A stretch of 64,000 nt of DNA from Apodospora peruviana (Eukaryota > Ascomycota > Sordariomycetes > Sordariales > Lasiosphaeriaceae), in contig JAUEDM010000001.1 in the NCBI GenBank assembly GCA_033439685.1, positions 5,394,001 through 5,458,000 of the forward strand, read 5' to 3'. Under the pieces are notes generated by a model, which saw only the letters and a program-made list of their open reading frames with translations, was not told where the DNA came from and did not search any database. Below are positions 1 to 10,900 of the stretch, piece by piece. The translations under genes and the position numbers were made by a program. Position 1 is the stretch's first letter. Every line of letters begins with the position of its first letter.

Positions 1-2312
1 ATACTGGTGAGCATCTCGGGCTCCCACAGGACCGAGTAGATGTCGCCCATGATTGGGTCGACCGTGCTGTACGGTAGCCGGACGTCATCGACCTTGCCCG
101 TCATCCACCCCGACACGGTGACGATCAGGTTCACCCGCTTGTTGTTGTGTAGCGGCCTATACTCGAATGTTTTGACAGACCCTGTCCTCCGATTTGCAGC
201 TCTGACGCCGATGATACCACCTGATGCCGCTGCTGAGGATGTGATGACGGCAGCACCTCCTGCGCCAGCTAAGAAGCCGCTTGTACCGCCAACGCCGATG
301 GTGGTGAAGCCTGCCACCAGACCAGCACCAATTAGGGGAGCGAGCAGGCCGGCAGACAAGCCGATGACAAGACCACCACCGACTGTAGCAAGCCCCATAA
401 ATACATAACGTCTCCTGAGATCCATCTTACGCCGACTCTCCATGTGCTCGTCCTCGTTCCAGTTTTCCTTTTCCGCATTTTGTTGCATTTCCAGCGCATC
501 TGTTACCTTCTTCTCAAATCTGCAGATGTCGATCCAAGGAATCTCGAGGTCCTTAGCGACCCTCTCGAGCAGAACTCTGGACCTGGCGTCGTAAACCGAG
601 TCCGCGATGAGTACCAAAAACAAGTCACAGAGCACCGTCCACCTCAGATCAATATCGATTTTCTGTGTTGTTTCCATCTGGGAGGGCATCCTGACGGGAG
701 CAGTGAGCTCTGTATTGTCATTCGCGTCATAAGGCGGAGGTGGTTCGGCCACTTGTTCCGTCTCGGGGGTATGTTCAGATGCCGGGCGCGGGGACATTGC
801 TCCAGGCGAGGAGGAGGCCGTCTCCGTCTCTTCGGCCATTGGATTCTTAACCCTAGCGTTCACCATCAGCACAGGTGTCAGGTCCTGTGGTAACACGCCG
901 TGAGAACTGAGCTGCTCGATCATGATCTGTTCGGCGGGGTTGATGTCCATGTGGGCGTATAGCCGTATCATCATCTTCTGGCTCCACATCTTCATGTTCT
1001 CCGCGGCGATGTTGAGCTCCTTTTTCGTCCTTCTTGTACGTTCAAGGTTCTCGGCTTCGGTTACCATCGCCGACAACTCCAGCCTCGTTAACCCCACATA
1101 CGCTATTCGCTGTCCCTCTGTAAGCAGCTCCTTGGTCGCCTGCAGCTGGCCCACGGCATCCCTTTGCGTTTCGTCCTCATCCGCCACGGCCGTGGTTGCC
1201 TTTTCCTTGAACAAGTAGTTCGTGTTTTCGTCCATACTGGTGGCGGACTCGACGTCGTCATCCAGATACACCCTCGTGTATCCCTTTCCAGCACCGCCGA
1301 GCCCGGCATAACCGTAGGATTCATCCTCGGCTTCGACATGTTCCTTTGCGATCAGCCTATTGTCGTCGTCGTAGATATCGTAGCGCGCATACGCTGGCAT
1401 CTCCTGCCAGTCGCCATCGTCCTCATCCTCCTTTCCCGGTTTCTCTGCGGTAAGCTGCTGGTGTGAAAACTCGGAAATGCCAAGTCCGGGCGCATCGGAC
1501 ACACTTGCTGTGCTTGTTTCGCGGCTATGGCCGATTGCCGACTGCGGGTCTTGCTTCGTGACTGCTATAGCTTGGTCCTCCTTCTTGATGGCCGTCTGCT
1601 CTGGTTTCTCCTCCGAACCGGAAGCTTGAGGTTGATCTTTTCGTTCTTGTTTGGTTTCTGCCTTGGTATCTGGTCGTTGCGCGTCTGTTTCCGGGCCTTC
1701 CGGTCGGGCTTTCGCTTCGGAGACTACTACAGTCTCCGTGGTACTTGCGGTGGGAGGCACGGGCGTGTGAGGTGATTCGACACGGTCGTCTTCGCTGCTC
1801 CCCGTTACAGCGTCTTTGAATTCCTGGTCGCTGTCTGATTCTCTGTCGTCTGCTTTTGTCGGTGTCCTGCTTTCAACCTCCACCCGCTTACTCGTCGTGG
1901 CTGCGCTTATGCTCCTGCTTGCTTTCCGAATTGCCGGGCTCTCCGAAATCACAGCGGTATCTACCCTTTGCGGCGCCGTATACTTCCTCACGGGCAGGCC
2001 GAAATCGTCGAGTTCGGGGGTTTCGACAGCCATGGTGCTGCTGGGATTCAGCGTGCTGGTGTCTGGTGCCGGATTTGCGGCCGGGTTCTGGGCAGGGATT
2101 GTCGGGGTTGGGGGCCCATCGCTGGCCTCGATCGACGATGAGCCGTTAAGTGGCGGGCCGTTCTTGCTGTCGTCGCCGTCGGTCTTTCTGTTTGCGGCTC
2201 CAGTCGTATCAGTAGTCGCAGTCGCAGTTCCACTTTCGTTTTCGGGACCCGGAGCATTTGCAGTTGCAACGGAACCAGAACCCGAACCCGAACCTGTCTC
2301 GTGTCCCGGCAT
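1..2312 (-). CDS. DUF726 family (TMCO4/Mil1-like) membrane-associated putative alpha/beta hydrolase, C-terminus cut by window edge
   Basis: One uninterrupted frame of 770 codons runs from an ATG at 2312 off the left edge without a stop. The first ~280 residues are disordered and rich in Ser, Thr, Glu and Pro. A folded part then starts near an acidic DDGDWQEMPAYARYDIYDDD stretch. Residues ~636-700 are a long Gly/Ala-rich hydrophobic block beginning YVFMGLATVGGGLVIG, and the last residues visible read NLIVTVSGWMTGKVDDVRLP. This layout, a hydrophobic Gly-rich block followed by the (V)SGW opening of the hydrolase fold, is typical of DUF726 proteins such as human TMCO4 and yeast Mil1 (YFL034W). 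The catalytic serine region lies outside the window. Family members are putative lipases or hydrolases of the secretory pathway, and the substrate is not established. The family call is from motif recognition; the start is the first in-frame ATG after upstream stops. Confidence 0.85.
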   Translation of the reverse strand, partial: MPGHETGSGSGSGSVATANAPGPENESGTATATTDTTGAANRKTDGDDSKNGPPLNGSSSIEASDGPPTPTIPAQNPAANPAPDTSTLNPSSTMAVETPELDDFGLPVRKYTAPQRVDTAVISESPAIRKASRSISAATTSKRVEVESRTPTKADDRESDSDQEFKDAVTGSSEDDRVESPHTPVPPTASTTETVVVSEAKARPEGPETDAQRPDTKAETKQERKDQPQASGSEEKPEQTAIKKEDQAIAVTKQDPQSAIGHSRETSTASVSDAPGLGISEFSHQQLTAEKPGKEDEDDGDWQEMPAYARYDIYDDDNRLIAKEHVEAEDESYGYAGLGGAGKGYTRVYLDDDVESATSMDENTNYLFKEKATTAVADEDETQRDAVGQLQATKELLTEGQRIAYVGLTRLELSAMVTEAENLERTRRTKKELNIAAENMKMWSQKMMIRLYAHMDINPAEQIMIEQLSSHGVLPQDLTPVLMVNARVKNPMAEETETASSSPGAMSPRPASEHTPETEQVAEPPPPYDANDNTELTAPVRMPSQMETTQKIDIDLRWTVLCDLFLVLIADSVYDARSRVLLERVAKDLEIPWIDICRFEKKVTDALEMQQNAEKENWNEDEHMESRRKMDLRRRYVFMGLATVGGGLVIGLSAGLLAPLIGAGLVAGFTTIGVGGTSGFLAGAGGAAVITSSAAASGGIIGVRAANRRTGSVKTFEYRPLHNNKRVNLIVTVSGWMTGKVDDVRLPYSTVDPIMGDIYSVLWEPEMLTS

Positions 2313-3189
2313 GGTGTCTGTCAGCACTGATTACCTACCCAGTACTGGGAAAATGTATCTGCGAGCACAAGACACAGGTTCAGACCACACACGCGGCCGG
2401 CCGGCAGTCAACTCTCAACAAAGGTGGCACCGTTGCAGGAGATCAGGGGCCGGCAAAGAGCGCGCGTTTCAAAGAGGCGGCGGCGGGTGACACTCGACTT
2501 TAACTGCCCCTTTTAGGGGACAGGGCATGGATGCGCTAGAACACGCGATCCCGACAACGGGGTGCAGATCCTTAGTGTAAGCGGCTAGGCAGCTAACGAA
2601 TCTTAGCGTCCCACTTGACGGTGTAAGACAGGTCGTGTCAACTGATCACTGCCAGACCACCGCCACTACCGTCCTGACGCGACAGAATACGGATAGTATC
2701 TTACCCCATTCATCTCTCTTACAGTTGGTCAGCTGCGTACAGTACATTGTAAGTACGGTGCCTCCATCATAAGTTTGAAATCCTATTTCTAAGAAGAGGT
2801 TGTAATTATTCCGTACTATGTCGGATCCCAGCGCACAGGCACGCTAACGCGCAAAAAGCCAAAGCCCGTTGGGGTCCGCCGCTGACACAAGGGGCTTATT
2901 AAGGGAGATTCCTCAGCCCGTTTGGTGGGGGTTTGAAGAAAAGGGAGGTGAACTGCAGACCTGGTTTTGGTGTTGAAGGAGCCGCCTTCGGGACAGTGCG
3001 TGCATGGCTGGCCGGCACAAAGATGCAGGCCGAAAGCAAGGCGCCTGCATTCCAGTTCTGCCAAGTCCTAAAATATTCAGTTTGAGGACATATCTTTGTT
3101 TGGGAGAGAGATATCTCCATTATTAGCCTGCAGACACATAATGAAGCTAGCCAGTGAGGTAGCAATATCGGTACTAGGTAATTAAGGAC
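2313..3189. other. Intergenic: upstream of DUF726 gene, downstream of UTP23
   Basis: This 877 bp stretch holds the presumed promoter of the DUF726 gene and the 3' end of UTP23. Short ORFs are present on both strands, but none shows a recognisable domain or intron-joined frame. Confidence 0.6.
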
Positions 3190-4321
3190 TCAAGATTTGG
3201 CGTCAGCAATCGCAACTGCTGCCGGAGCAGGAGCACTCAGCACCGCATCCTCCTGTTTTGCTTCGTTGCTAACAGCCTCACCGGCATCCGTCTTGCTTTT
3301 CTTGCACCGTTTACGCTTGGCCTTGGCCTCCGCCGGAGGTTCAGCCTCGCCGGCAGCGGCAGGTTTCCTGGGCAACTGCTCCGCGCCTGTCGACGGCTTC
3401 TTGGCTTTCTTAGTCGCCAGCGGATTCGGTTGCTTGGGACCGTAGTTCCGCTTCTTCTTCTTCTTCTTCTTCGCCTTTGATTCGCCGCCCTCGGCCCCCT
3501 GCTTTCCCTCGTCTTCGCTCCCGGAGCTGTCATCATCTGAGCCATCCCCATCGTGCTCACGTTTCCTCTTCTGCGCTTGGGGCTGTCTGATTATACCACC
3601 TGTGAATCTGTAGGCGGGTGTCAGCGACTTGTTCTATCAATGGCTCTCTGGGCAATCACTTACTTGACGCGCTCTTCGCGCTCTCTGACCCTTGCCGACG
3701 CTTCCGACATGGGCTCAAGAATCATGACACTCCGCCGCACATACATGAGGGGGGTGGGGACAACCGACCGTAACCTCTCCCTCTGTTCCATTCAGTCAGT
3801 GATAACTATTGCCGTGTAGAACAGGGGCCGCAACATACCAATGCCTCATCCTGGGTAACCACGACATAGCGAAACTTATTCTCGCCCTTGCCCTTGGGAT
3901 CCACGACCGACATCATGCACTCAAACTCCCTCAGCGGGTCCTGGTCCATCATGTGACCGCATCTCCTCCGCTCAAACGTCTTTGCTCTCTCAATGGCAGC
4001 AGCTGCCGCAGGATTGCGGTTAGGACCCGTATTTTGTTGATACAGTGCCCGCTGAAGCATTGGATAATGTTAGCCTCATTATCATTCATAAACATCATCT
4101 CTGACAAAAAGAAACGACCCAAGAAAACTCACAATACAGCACTGCGTAATCATGGGTTTCAAGTCCTTCGTCGCCAACGTCTTCTCAAAGAGATGCAGCA
4201 GGTCCAGCTTGAGCGTGTCAACGAGGACGTCGCTGGTGATGAGCAGCTGGTACGGCTGACGGAACCCGAGAAACTCGAACGACCGCATAAGCTTCTTGTA
4301 CTGCTTGGTGCGTTTGCCCAT
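3190..4321 (-). CDS. UTP23: rRNA-processing protein UTP23 (SSU processome, PIN-like/Zn-binding)
   Basis: UTP23 is a nucleolar component of the 90S/SSU processome, needed for early 18S rRNA cleavage and linked in yeast to release of snR30. Four exons are inferred: 4321-4133, 4051-3839, 3782-3664 and 3607-3190, giving 312 aa. The N-terminus MGKRTKQYKKLMRSFEFLGF followed by RQPYQLLITSDVL is the family signature. Joining exons 1 and 2 restores ITQCCIRALYQ, and exon 2 carries FERRRCGH and FECMMSVVD, the Cys/His positions of the CCHC zinc site. Exons 2 and 3 join to give VTQDEALRERLRSVVPTPLM, then SVMILEPMSEAS. The C-terminal ~140 residues are a basic, disordered tail with a poly-Lys run and GPKQPNPLATKKAKK, usual for nucleolar factors. 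All introns are 55-82 nt with GT/AG ends and all exon phases agree. Confidence 0.93.
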
Positions 4322-5244
4322 CTTGAATGATGGTGGTTACCTTGCGGCGGCGCCGAGACGGTGGAGAGCTAGCTGGAATAGATGTCTTATCGCAGAGCTT
4401 CGAAATTATTTGGGACTTGAGCTGGCTGCTCCTGCTTCCTCTCGCGACCGAACCGACTAATCGACGGTGATTTGAGGTGAACCGATGAAATGGAAAATGA
4501 GGTTCCTGCAGAGAAGACGGCTGCAATCGAGGGAATCGCAAGAAAGGGTCGATGTGTTTAGTACGCCACCTGGCCTGGCCTGCATCGACGGGCGATGTGA
4601 AAAAAAGTTTCCCAGGAGCCCAGGCGAATGGGAAAACCCACCTTTTCTTTTAGAGTTCTCAGTGATCCTTGCAACACTGCAGCAGGCTCGCAGCGGGGTC
4701 GTGGGTCCTATCCAGCTTTCAGCCGCAACCGCACCGGCAGCTTCTAAGGGGTTGTCGACCCTCATCGACGTCGGGGCTTCTCTTACTTAGTCTTGGTAGA
4801 TCAATAGGTAGATATAATCCATTAAAAGGATGATAGCCGTTCGTATATGCAGTCTTACTGCGAAACAGAGAGAGTACCTTGATTAAATACATAGCTGACG
4901 CCAGACGCCTCTTATGGGATTCCACTTTTCAATCCATCCCCCAACACGCGCATACCTGTGTACAGTACCTAGTGCCCCCATTCTTCATCCATCTCATCTC
5001 TTTCGCTAATCCGTACATATCCAAGTTTGCCTAGCCTTACCACAAGGCGTCCGTTCCGTATGAACCTAAACACCAGGTACCTAGCTAAACACCCCCAAAA
5101 CTCAGCGCCACCAAACAATACGTATAAACTGTCCATCGTGTGAAGTCGGGAATTCTATCGTCGAAGAAAGAAATCAAACAAAGTAACCTCAATTGGTTGT
5201 CCAGGTAGGTATACAAGCCTCCCTTCAGTTGCAGGCGGCGGGCA
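4322..5244. other. Intergenic: UTP23 promoter side and PTC7 3' flank
   Basis: This 923 bp stretch lies between the UTP23 start and the PTC7-like stop. It includes one copy of the dispersed motif AGGTACCTAG at 5075-5084. No supported gene was found. Confidence 0.6.
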
Positions 5245-6769
5245 TCAGCATCTCTCATAATCATTTTTTCTGCACAGACCAGCCACGACGCTGATATCGT
5301 CCAGTTTTCCTATTCACCACCCATCATTAGAATTGATAGCCAGAGGACGAAGTCGTAGAGATAACTCACCACCCTCGCTAGCCAGCCCCTCCTCAATGGC
5401 ATGCTCCATAAAAGGGCTCTCGGCATACGGGTCCAACGCAATCACTTTTGCTGCCTCCATCAGCTCCTCGGCAACGTACGCCATGCCGCTTTCGTCATCG
5501 CCGCCTCGCCTGACGCCGCGTCCCTGTACCTTGCCAGCCTGCCACCGCTCCAGACAGTCGCTGACTTTCTCCACAATCTCGTGCGACCAGAGGTTATCAA
5601 TGACGCCGTCCGACATGGCCAGCACGATATCTCCCTCGAGGATGGGCACGGCGTCCACGACGGCGCATGTGGCCGGAGTGTCCGGGCTGTTGGTACCCAG
5701 CTGCCGTGGGCAGTCGAACCAGTGCCACTGCTCCGTCGACTTGAACACCATCTTGCGCGTCGACGGGCGCACGACCATGACCTGGGAGTCGCCGAGGTTG
5801 GTCACGTACAGCAGCGGTTCGACCTCGCCGCTGCCGTCCGGTTTCTGGCGGTAATGCAGCTGCGCGCCGGCCGCCGTGGTCGTACCTTGCCAGTCATTCG
5901 GAGCGCTCGTTGCTTCGACGGTCTGCTCATATGCGCGCTGCAGATACGCAACTGGATCGGGCTGGTAACTGCCGCCCTGGCGGGTCGCGTCTTCCGAAAT
6001 GGCCGTTGCCCAAAAGTGTAGGATCAGCCGAGCCCACAACCTATGCTGCCGGTTAGTCAACGTCCATTAAGAGCAGATAGCTGTGATGCCTTGTTTGCCC
6101 ATGCAACTCTCAAGACCGAACTCACCCTGCATGCCCGCGAGGCCTCGTACTCCACGCGCCAACGCCATCGTTCGCACAAATAAAGTAGTTGCTCGCAAAC
6201 ACCGCATCGTCGCCATTCGTAAACCCCTGTATCAGGTGTCCGTCGACATACGCCTGCCGGCGGTCCCGGCTTCGGTTGTGCGTGCTAAGCGGGTCGCTGA
6301 AGGAGCCCGAGGGCGGCGAGAGGAAAGGCGGAGGGAACGGACGCGGTGCCCGCTTCGCGAAGAGGCCGGTGCCCGTGTCGAAACGATAAGGCAGCTTGGG
6401 GAATGTCGAGGGGTCGAATAGTTCCCGTTCTGTGTCCGTCGTCGTCGTTCTTTCTTTGTCAACTGGGGAAGAGGACGAGGAGGTAGTTGTGGGAGCCGCG
6501 GTTGCCGAAGTTGCAAACTCGTCGAAAAGTGGCGTCGTGGCCGTCAAGAAGTTGGCGCGCTGATGTGCTTGCTGTAGAAAGTGAAGCTGGTGCTGGCGCT
6601 GCACAGATGACTGTCGGGACTGACGCAGCCATCTCAGCGGTCGCGAGCCTGGGGGCCGGGGACCGACGGCGGCGGCGGCGGCACGGGCAGTGGGGATGAT
6701 CACCGGCGCGATGCCCCGCGAGGTTGCATGTGGTGTCGAGGCCAGCAGTCGGCGAGGTAGTCTCCTCAT
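5245..6769 (-). CDS. PTC7: Mitochondrial PP2C-type protein phosphatase, PTC7-like
   Basis: This is a Mn/Mg-dependent serine/threonine phosphatase. Yeast Ptc7 works in mitochondria, where it dephosphorylates Coq7 and supports coenzyme Q synthesis. Three exons are inferred: 6769-6126, 6040-5370 and 5309-5245, giving 459 aa. The Arg-rich, acid-poor N-terminus MRRLPRRLLASTPHATSRG looks like a mitochondrial presequence. PP2C metal and core motifs occur in order: ANDGVGAW near residue 200, NLGDSQVMVV near 300, LAMSDGVIDNLW near 360, and a final GKLDDISVVAGL. That last motif appears only after removing the third intron. Reading through instead gives an incorrect tail after EGLASEGG. Intron 1 has a CTAAC branch site and GTGAGT donor. 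A Ser/Thr-rich, low-complexity linker of about 100 residues separates presequence and catalytic domain. Confidence 0.9.
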
Positions 6770-7005
6770 CCCAGCGACGCGCGCGCGAGTAGATATGCGG
6801 TTGTGCTGACGGACAGCATTCGAAATGACTGTTGAGAGGGAAAGTTTTCTCGGCCGCTTGTCTAGTTCTAGGGCAATTCACTACTAGACCCTTAACCGGG
6901 AGGTAGGTTGGATGAGTGGTTGAGTATGCATGCCCGCGTCGCAGTAGGATGGGGCAATAGGTCCGTTTATCGGGCCGCCGCATGGCTATGATTACCTTAG
7001 GTGCT

Positions 7006-7025
7006 TAAGGTACCTAGGTACCTTA
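7006..7025. repeat. Perfect 20-bp palindrome with core AAGGTACCTAGGTACCTT
   Basis: Bases 7006-7025 read the same on both strands. This is the clearest copy of a short intergenic motif (GGTACCTAGGTACC and truncated forms) found many times in the window and never inside the coding exons I resolved. It sits about 240 bp upstream of the PTC7-like start codon. Its function is unknown. Confidence 0.85.
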
Positions 7026-7284
7026 GTTAGCAGTGGTTAGCAGCAGTACGGATTATACCAGGTACCCAGCCGTCCACCGTCAGAACACCCGACGGATCTA
7101 CATGACGCACTCTCCGCTAAACACACGATATATGGGCTGCATCGCTCCACCAGGAAAAAGCTTGACTGAACGGCTGGATATTGCAATGCTAGGAGACCCA
7201 GGGTGCTGGATACTCGAGGGACCACGGCCATCAAAAGTACGAAAAGTATAAGAACAGATTATCCAAATAAGGCTGAAGGCCACA

Positions 7285-7302
7285 TAGGTATCTAGGTACC
7301 TT
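7285..7302. repeat. Diverged copy of the GGTACCTAGG intergenic motif
   Basis: The sequence TAGGTATCTAGGTACCTT differs from the perfect palindrome at 7006-7025 by small changes and is followed within ~10 bp by further CCTATACCTAG-type bases. Confidence 0.6.
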
Positions 7303-7958
7303 CGGATACCTATACCTAGTTCAGGAATTGGAAGACTGCTCAGCTACCCAACCCAAGCATGCTTTTCGACGTTGTCCAACAAGCCAAGGTATTTTCAAGA
7401 TAAACATGTACAATAGTGGACAAAATGGTTGCCAATGGCATGTTAATTGGTATACTTCCCAACAGCAGTCCGGATAGGTGGTGGACAGTGTCCTCGATCC
7501 CTTCCAGCTCCGCATCAAACACGCTATGTAGAAAAACCATGGCGGGAACCACACACGAAACAATATGCTTTTGTTTTGCCGGCCATGCACATGATTGAGA
7601 GTTCGAGCCCCGATAATGGCTATCGTGCTATCGTTGAATAATCAACCCACAGAGAGAAAAAAAAAGCCGGGAAACAAAACAATTTAAATAACCCAGCCAA
7701 CTGCAATGCAAAAAGAAAAACATAAAAGGAAATAATATAAACATCATTAAGCACGCCCCAAAATTCCCTCGTCCTCTATCCAGTCAGTCGTTTTGTCCAA
7801 GACAGGTAATACAACTCGTCGCTTTAACGTTCCCATTACTAATTCCGAACTCCTCTAATTCCTGATAATGCACCATACTTCCGTTCCATTCATGTCCGCG
7901 TCGTCTCTGCTAACATCAGCCTCAAAATACCCAGTCATATCCTTGACCTCGTCGTTTC

Positions 7959-10900
7959 CTAGAAGGCTTGGCGTTGGAATTGCATTCGACCTGGGGTTCC
8001 GGGTCTGCCTTGCGCTCCTACACTGGGTGAATGTTGGCCTTGAAGAGGAGGCTGAAACTCCGGGGATTGCGACTGCTCACCCTGCATTCCTGGACCATAT
8101 CCGGGCGGAGTCTGCAGTGGCGCTATGCGCTGTTGGAAGTTTGCCATATTAGAGCCACCCCAACCACCCGCAGCTGGATACCCTTGACCAGTAGGCGATG
8201 CATTGGTGTAAGAGCCTTGAGGGGACATCTGTGGACGAGGTGCCGTAGGTCCATAGCCCGGCGTTTGCTGAAACCCAGATCCTATCCGCGGCGCGTTCAT
8301 GCCGGCATTCATCATGCCGGGGCCGGGGCTCATGCTGCGTGCGTTCATGCTAACCATGCCTGGACCATGCGCCGACGGCGCACCGCCCATCATCCCCGGG
8401 GACATCATTCCCTGCGGGCTAACGTGACCTTGCTGGGCAGCAAACTGCGCTTGTTGTGCATATGCTACTTGCGCAGCCCGTTGTGCTTGTTGGTTTTGTT
8501 GCCGCTGCCTTTGATCGATGGCATGGGCAACTGCTTGACCGCCGATACCCTGCCTCATCTGTGCTTTTTCAACCTCCCTTGCCTGGATATGCCCGATTAG
8601 ACCTGCTTGTGGCTGGCCCGGGTTTCTGTTTCCAGCCGAGGCAATCAAAGGTGTGCCAGTAACACGCGCAACATGCTCTTGTTCACGAGCAGACAGATAT
8701 GACGAAACCTCGCCTCCAGACAGAATGGCCATGGAGCCCTGGCTTGCCGGTCGCCCGCTTTGAAGAAGGTCAGCTGAGTTATGTCGAGAATGGGAGAGCC
8801 CATGGCTGGTGCCCGGGCGCTTGTGCGGGGATGTTGGTGTCCCAGCCCGAAACTCCGTAAGCGTGTTCGCAGACGGATTACGTTGGTGTGTATAGACGGG
8901 CGTTGCTGCCGTTGCTACACGTTGTTGTACAAACTGCTCAGGCGAGACGCTGTGGTCGCCTGTTGATGAGCCTACGGCAATGCCAGGTTGCCATGGGACA
9001 GTACGGTGGATTGTATCATCCGATTCTTGATGGAAGTGAGTATACCCAGCACCTGGGCCCGGTGACTTCCTGCCTGTAGTAGGGGAGAAGGGTCGCTGCG
9101 AATGATGTGCCCCGCTGCTTTCGTTCTGCCTGAGAGGCCCGCCGCCCTTGCTGTAGTTGAAGGTCGGCCCGAAGTTAATATCAGGGATGTCATACTCGGA
9201 AGGGTTCTCGTTCATGCGTCTCAGTCCAGGACCGGCAGACTCATTTCCAATCACTTTTAGGACACCGGCGCGTGGTCGGTCCACTGATTCTTGGGTGTCA
9301 GTAGACTTGCGTGTGCTAGCATAATCCGGGCTTGCCGTAGAGGAAACGTCATCATAACGGCTACTCGCCGCACTCCTGTCACTATTCCGACGTGCGGGTT
9401 GATGTGGTAGGACTGGAGGCGTGTTACCCGAAGGACGAGGTGAGCCATACGCACCCCTATCCATCGACTGTTGGGAGAAGGCCCCACTACTGCCAGGGGA
9501 TCCGGGAGAAAGAGGTGAGACGGCGTCGTCGCCTCGGCGTTGAAGACTCGTAGTCCTTTGTGGAAGAGGCTTCCTATGGACAGGTGGCGATTGTTGAGGG
9601 TGTGGCATTCCCTGAGAAGGGGGTGGAGTTCGACGAGCGCTAGGCGGAGGTCCTCTTTGGTAAGATGCATAGCCGTTCGGCGGCCCATGGGGAGACGGAA
9701 CACCCATACGCGGATCCCGTGGCTGTTCTTGCGGGTAGCCTCTGCCGTCGGGAGGGGGCCCACGAGGGCTCATCATCGGAGGCGTCCCACGGCCGTGGGG
9801 TGGAGGCGGAGGGCCCATACCAGGGCCGGGCCGGAAATTGGGGGAAGGGCCGCCAGAGGTTCCTGGTTGGGATGTTTGAGCGTATCCACGCAGCGGGGAG
9901 TTAGATCGTTGCTGAGAAAGCGCCATGTGTGACGGTGGAAGCCCTGGAGAGGCGCGAGCGGAATTGGGGTTGTTCGGCGATGTCAGAACTTCACGAGATC
10001 CATTGTAATTAGCATTCATTCCTACTGGGTTGGCGCTGGCATGTGGCTGTACCGCTGGACCCCGGGGGTCTGTATGCCCCGGGGATGAATTGACATCGTC
10101 TTCACCGTGTTGGCGATCCATAGGATCATCTGGGAAGCCATCAGGAGTCAAGCCACCTGCCTTGGCCAACTGCGATAGTGTCGTGCTTGACAAGCGGCTG
10201 TTTGCTCTCCGCATCTCCGGCGAGTGATAAGGTTTTTGCTGTGGACGAGAGCCTGCGCCATGTGCAAATGCTGGGGGAGGATTCACCGGTTCCGGTGTCT
10301 GCATCCGCTGCATTTCATTGAGGTTGTTCCCCGGATTCCCCGGCATGCCCCTCGCCGGTAACTCGTCATCTGAACTGACACGCTCGGGCGTTGAAGCCAA
10401 GTCGCTTGCAAATGTCTTTCCACGCTCAGCGCCCCGAATGGCAGACGGAATGGCGTTTGGCCCCTCCAGTGCATTGGATAACGCATCCGGTATCTGGGTA
10501 TCTGAGATGTGACGGGAGTGCCGTGAATGGCCTGCCAAGGCGGATGGCGCCCGTTCCCGATTCGGATCAGGAGGAGCGGAATCCGTTCGAAGGCCAGGCT
10601 TGGATATGGAGAAGGAACGCCCAGATCGGACAGAACCGGTGTCGTCAGCGAAATTGACACGTGCTCGAGTTGGACCAGCTGTCGGAGGCCCTCCAAAACT
10701 TAACCGCTTGCTGCTTCGGCTTGCGCTCCTGCTGTGCGTTCTGCTTCCATCTTCCACGGCGGCCATGCGCTGGCCCGTGAGCTCCTTGAGCTTCCTTCTC
10801 CATTCCCTTTCTGACCATGTAGAGCTTCCGTCAGTAAGAATCAGTCCGCTCACGTCCAGAATTTCAAGATACCCATAGCGCTTGTGCTTTGGCATAGCAA

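Larger units (their letters stand above)
6770..7958. other. Intergenic: PTC7 promoter side and CAF120/SKG3 3' flank
   Basis: This 1.2 kb stretch contains a 20-bp perfect palindrome at 7006-7025 and a related copy at 7285-7302 (see the repeat entries). The 3' side near 7640-7760 is A-rich. No supported coding region was found. Confidence 0.6.

Noticed and set aside
7590..7620. GAGAGTTCGAGCCCC, which resembles a tRNA B box
   Set aside because: The flanking five bases on each side do not pair to form a T stem, and no acceptor or anticodon stem is visible upstream.
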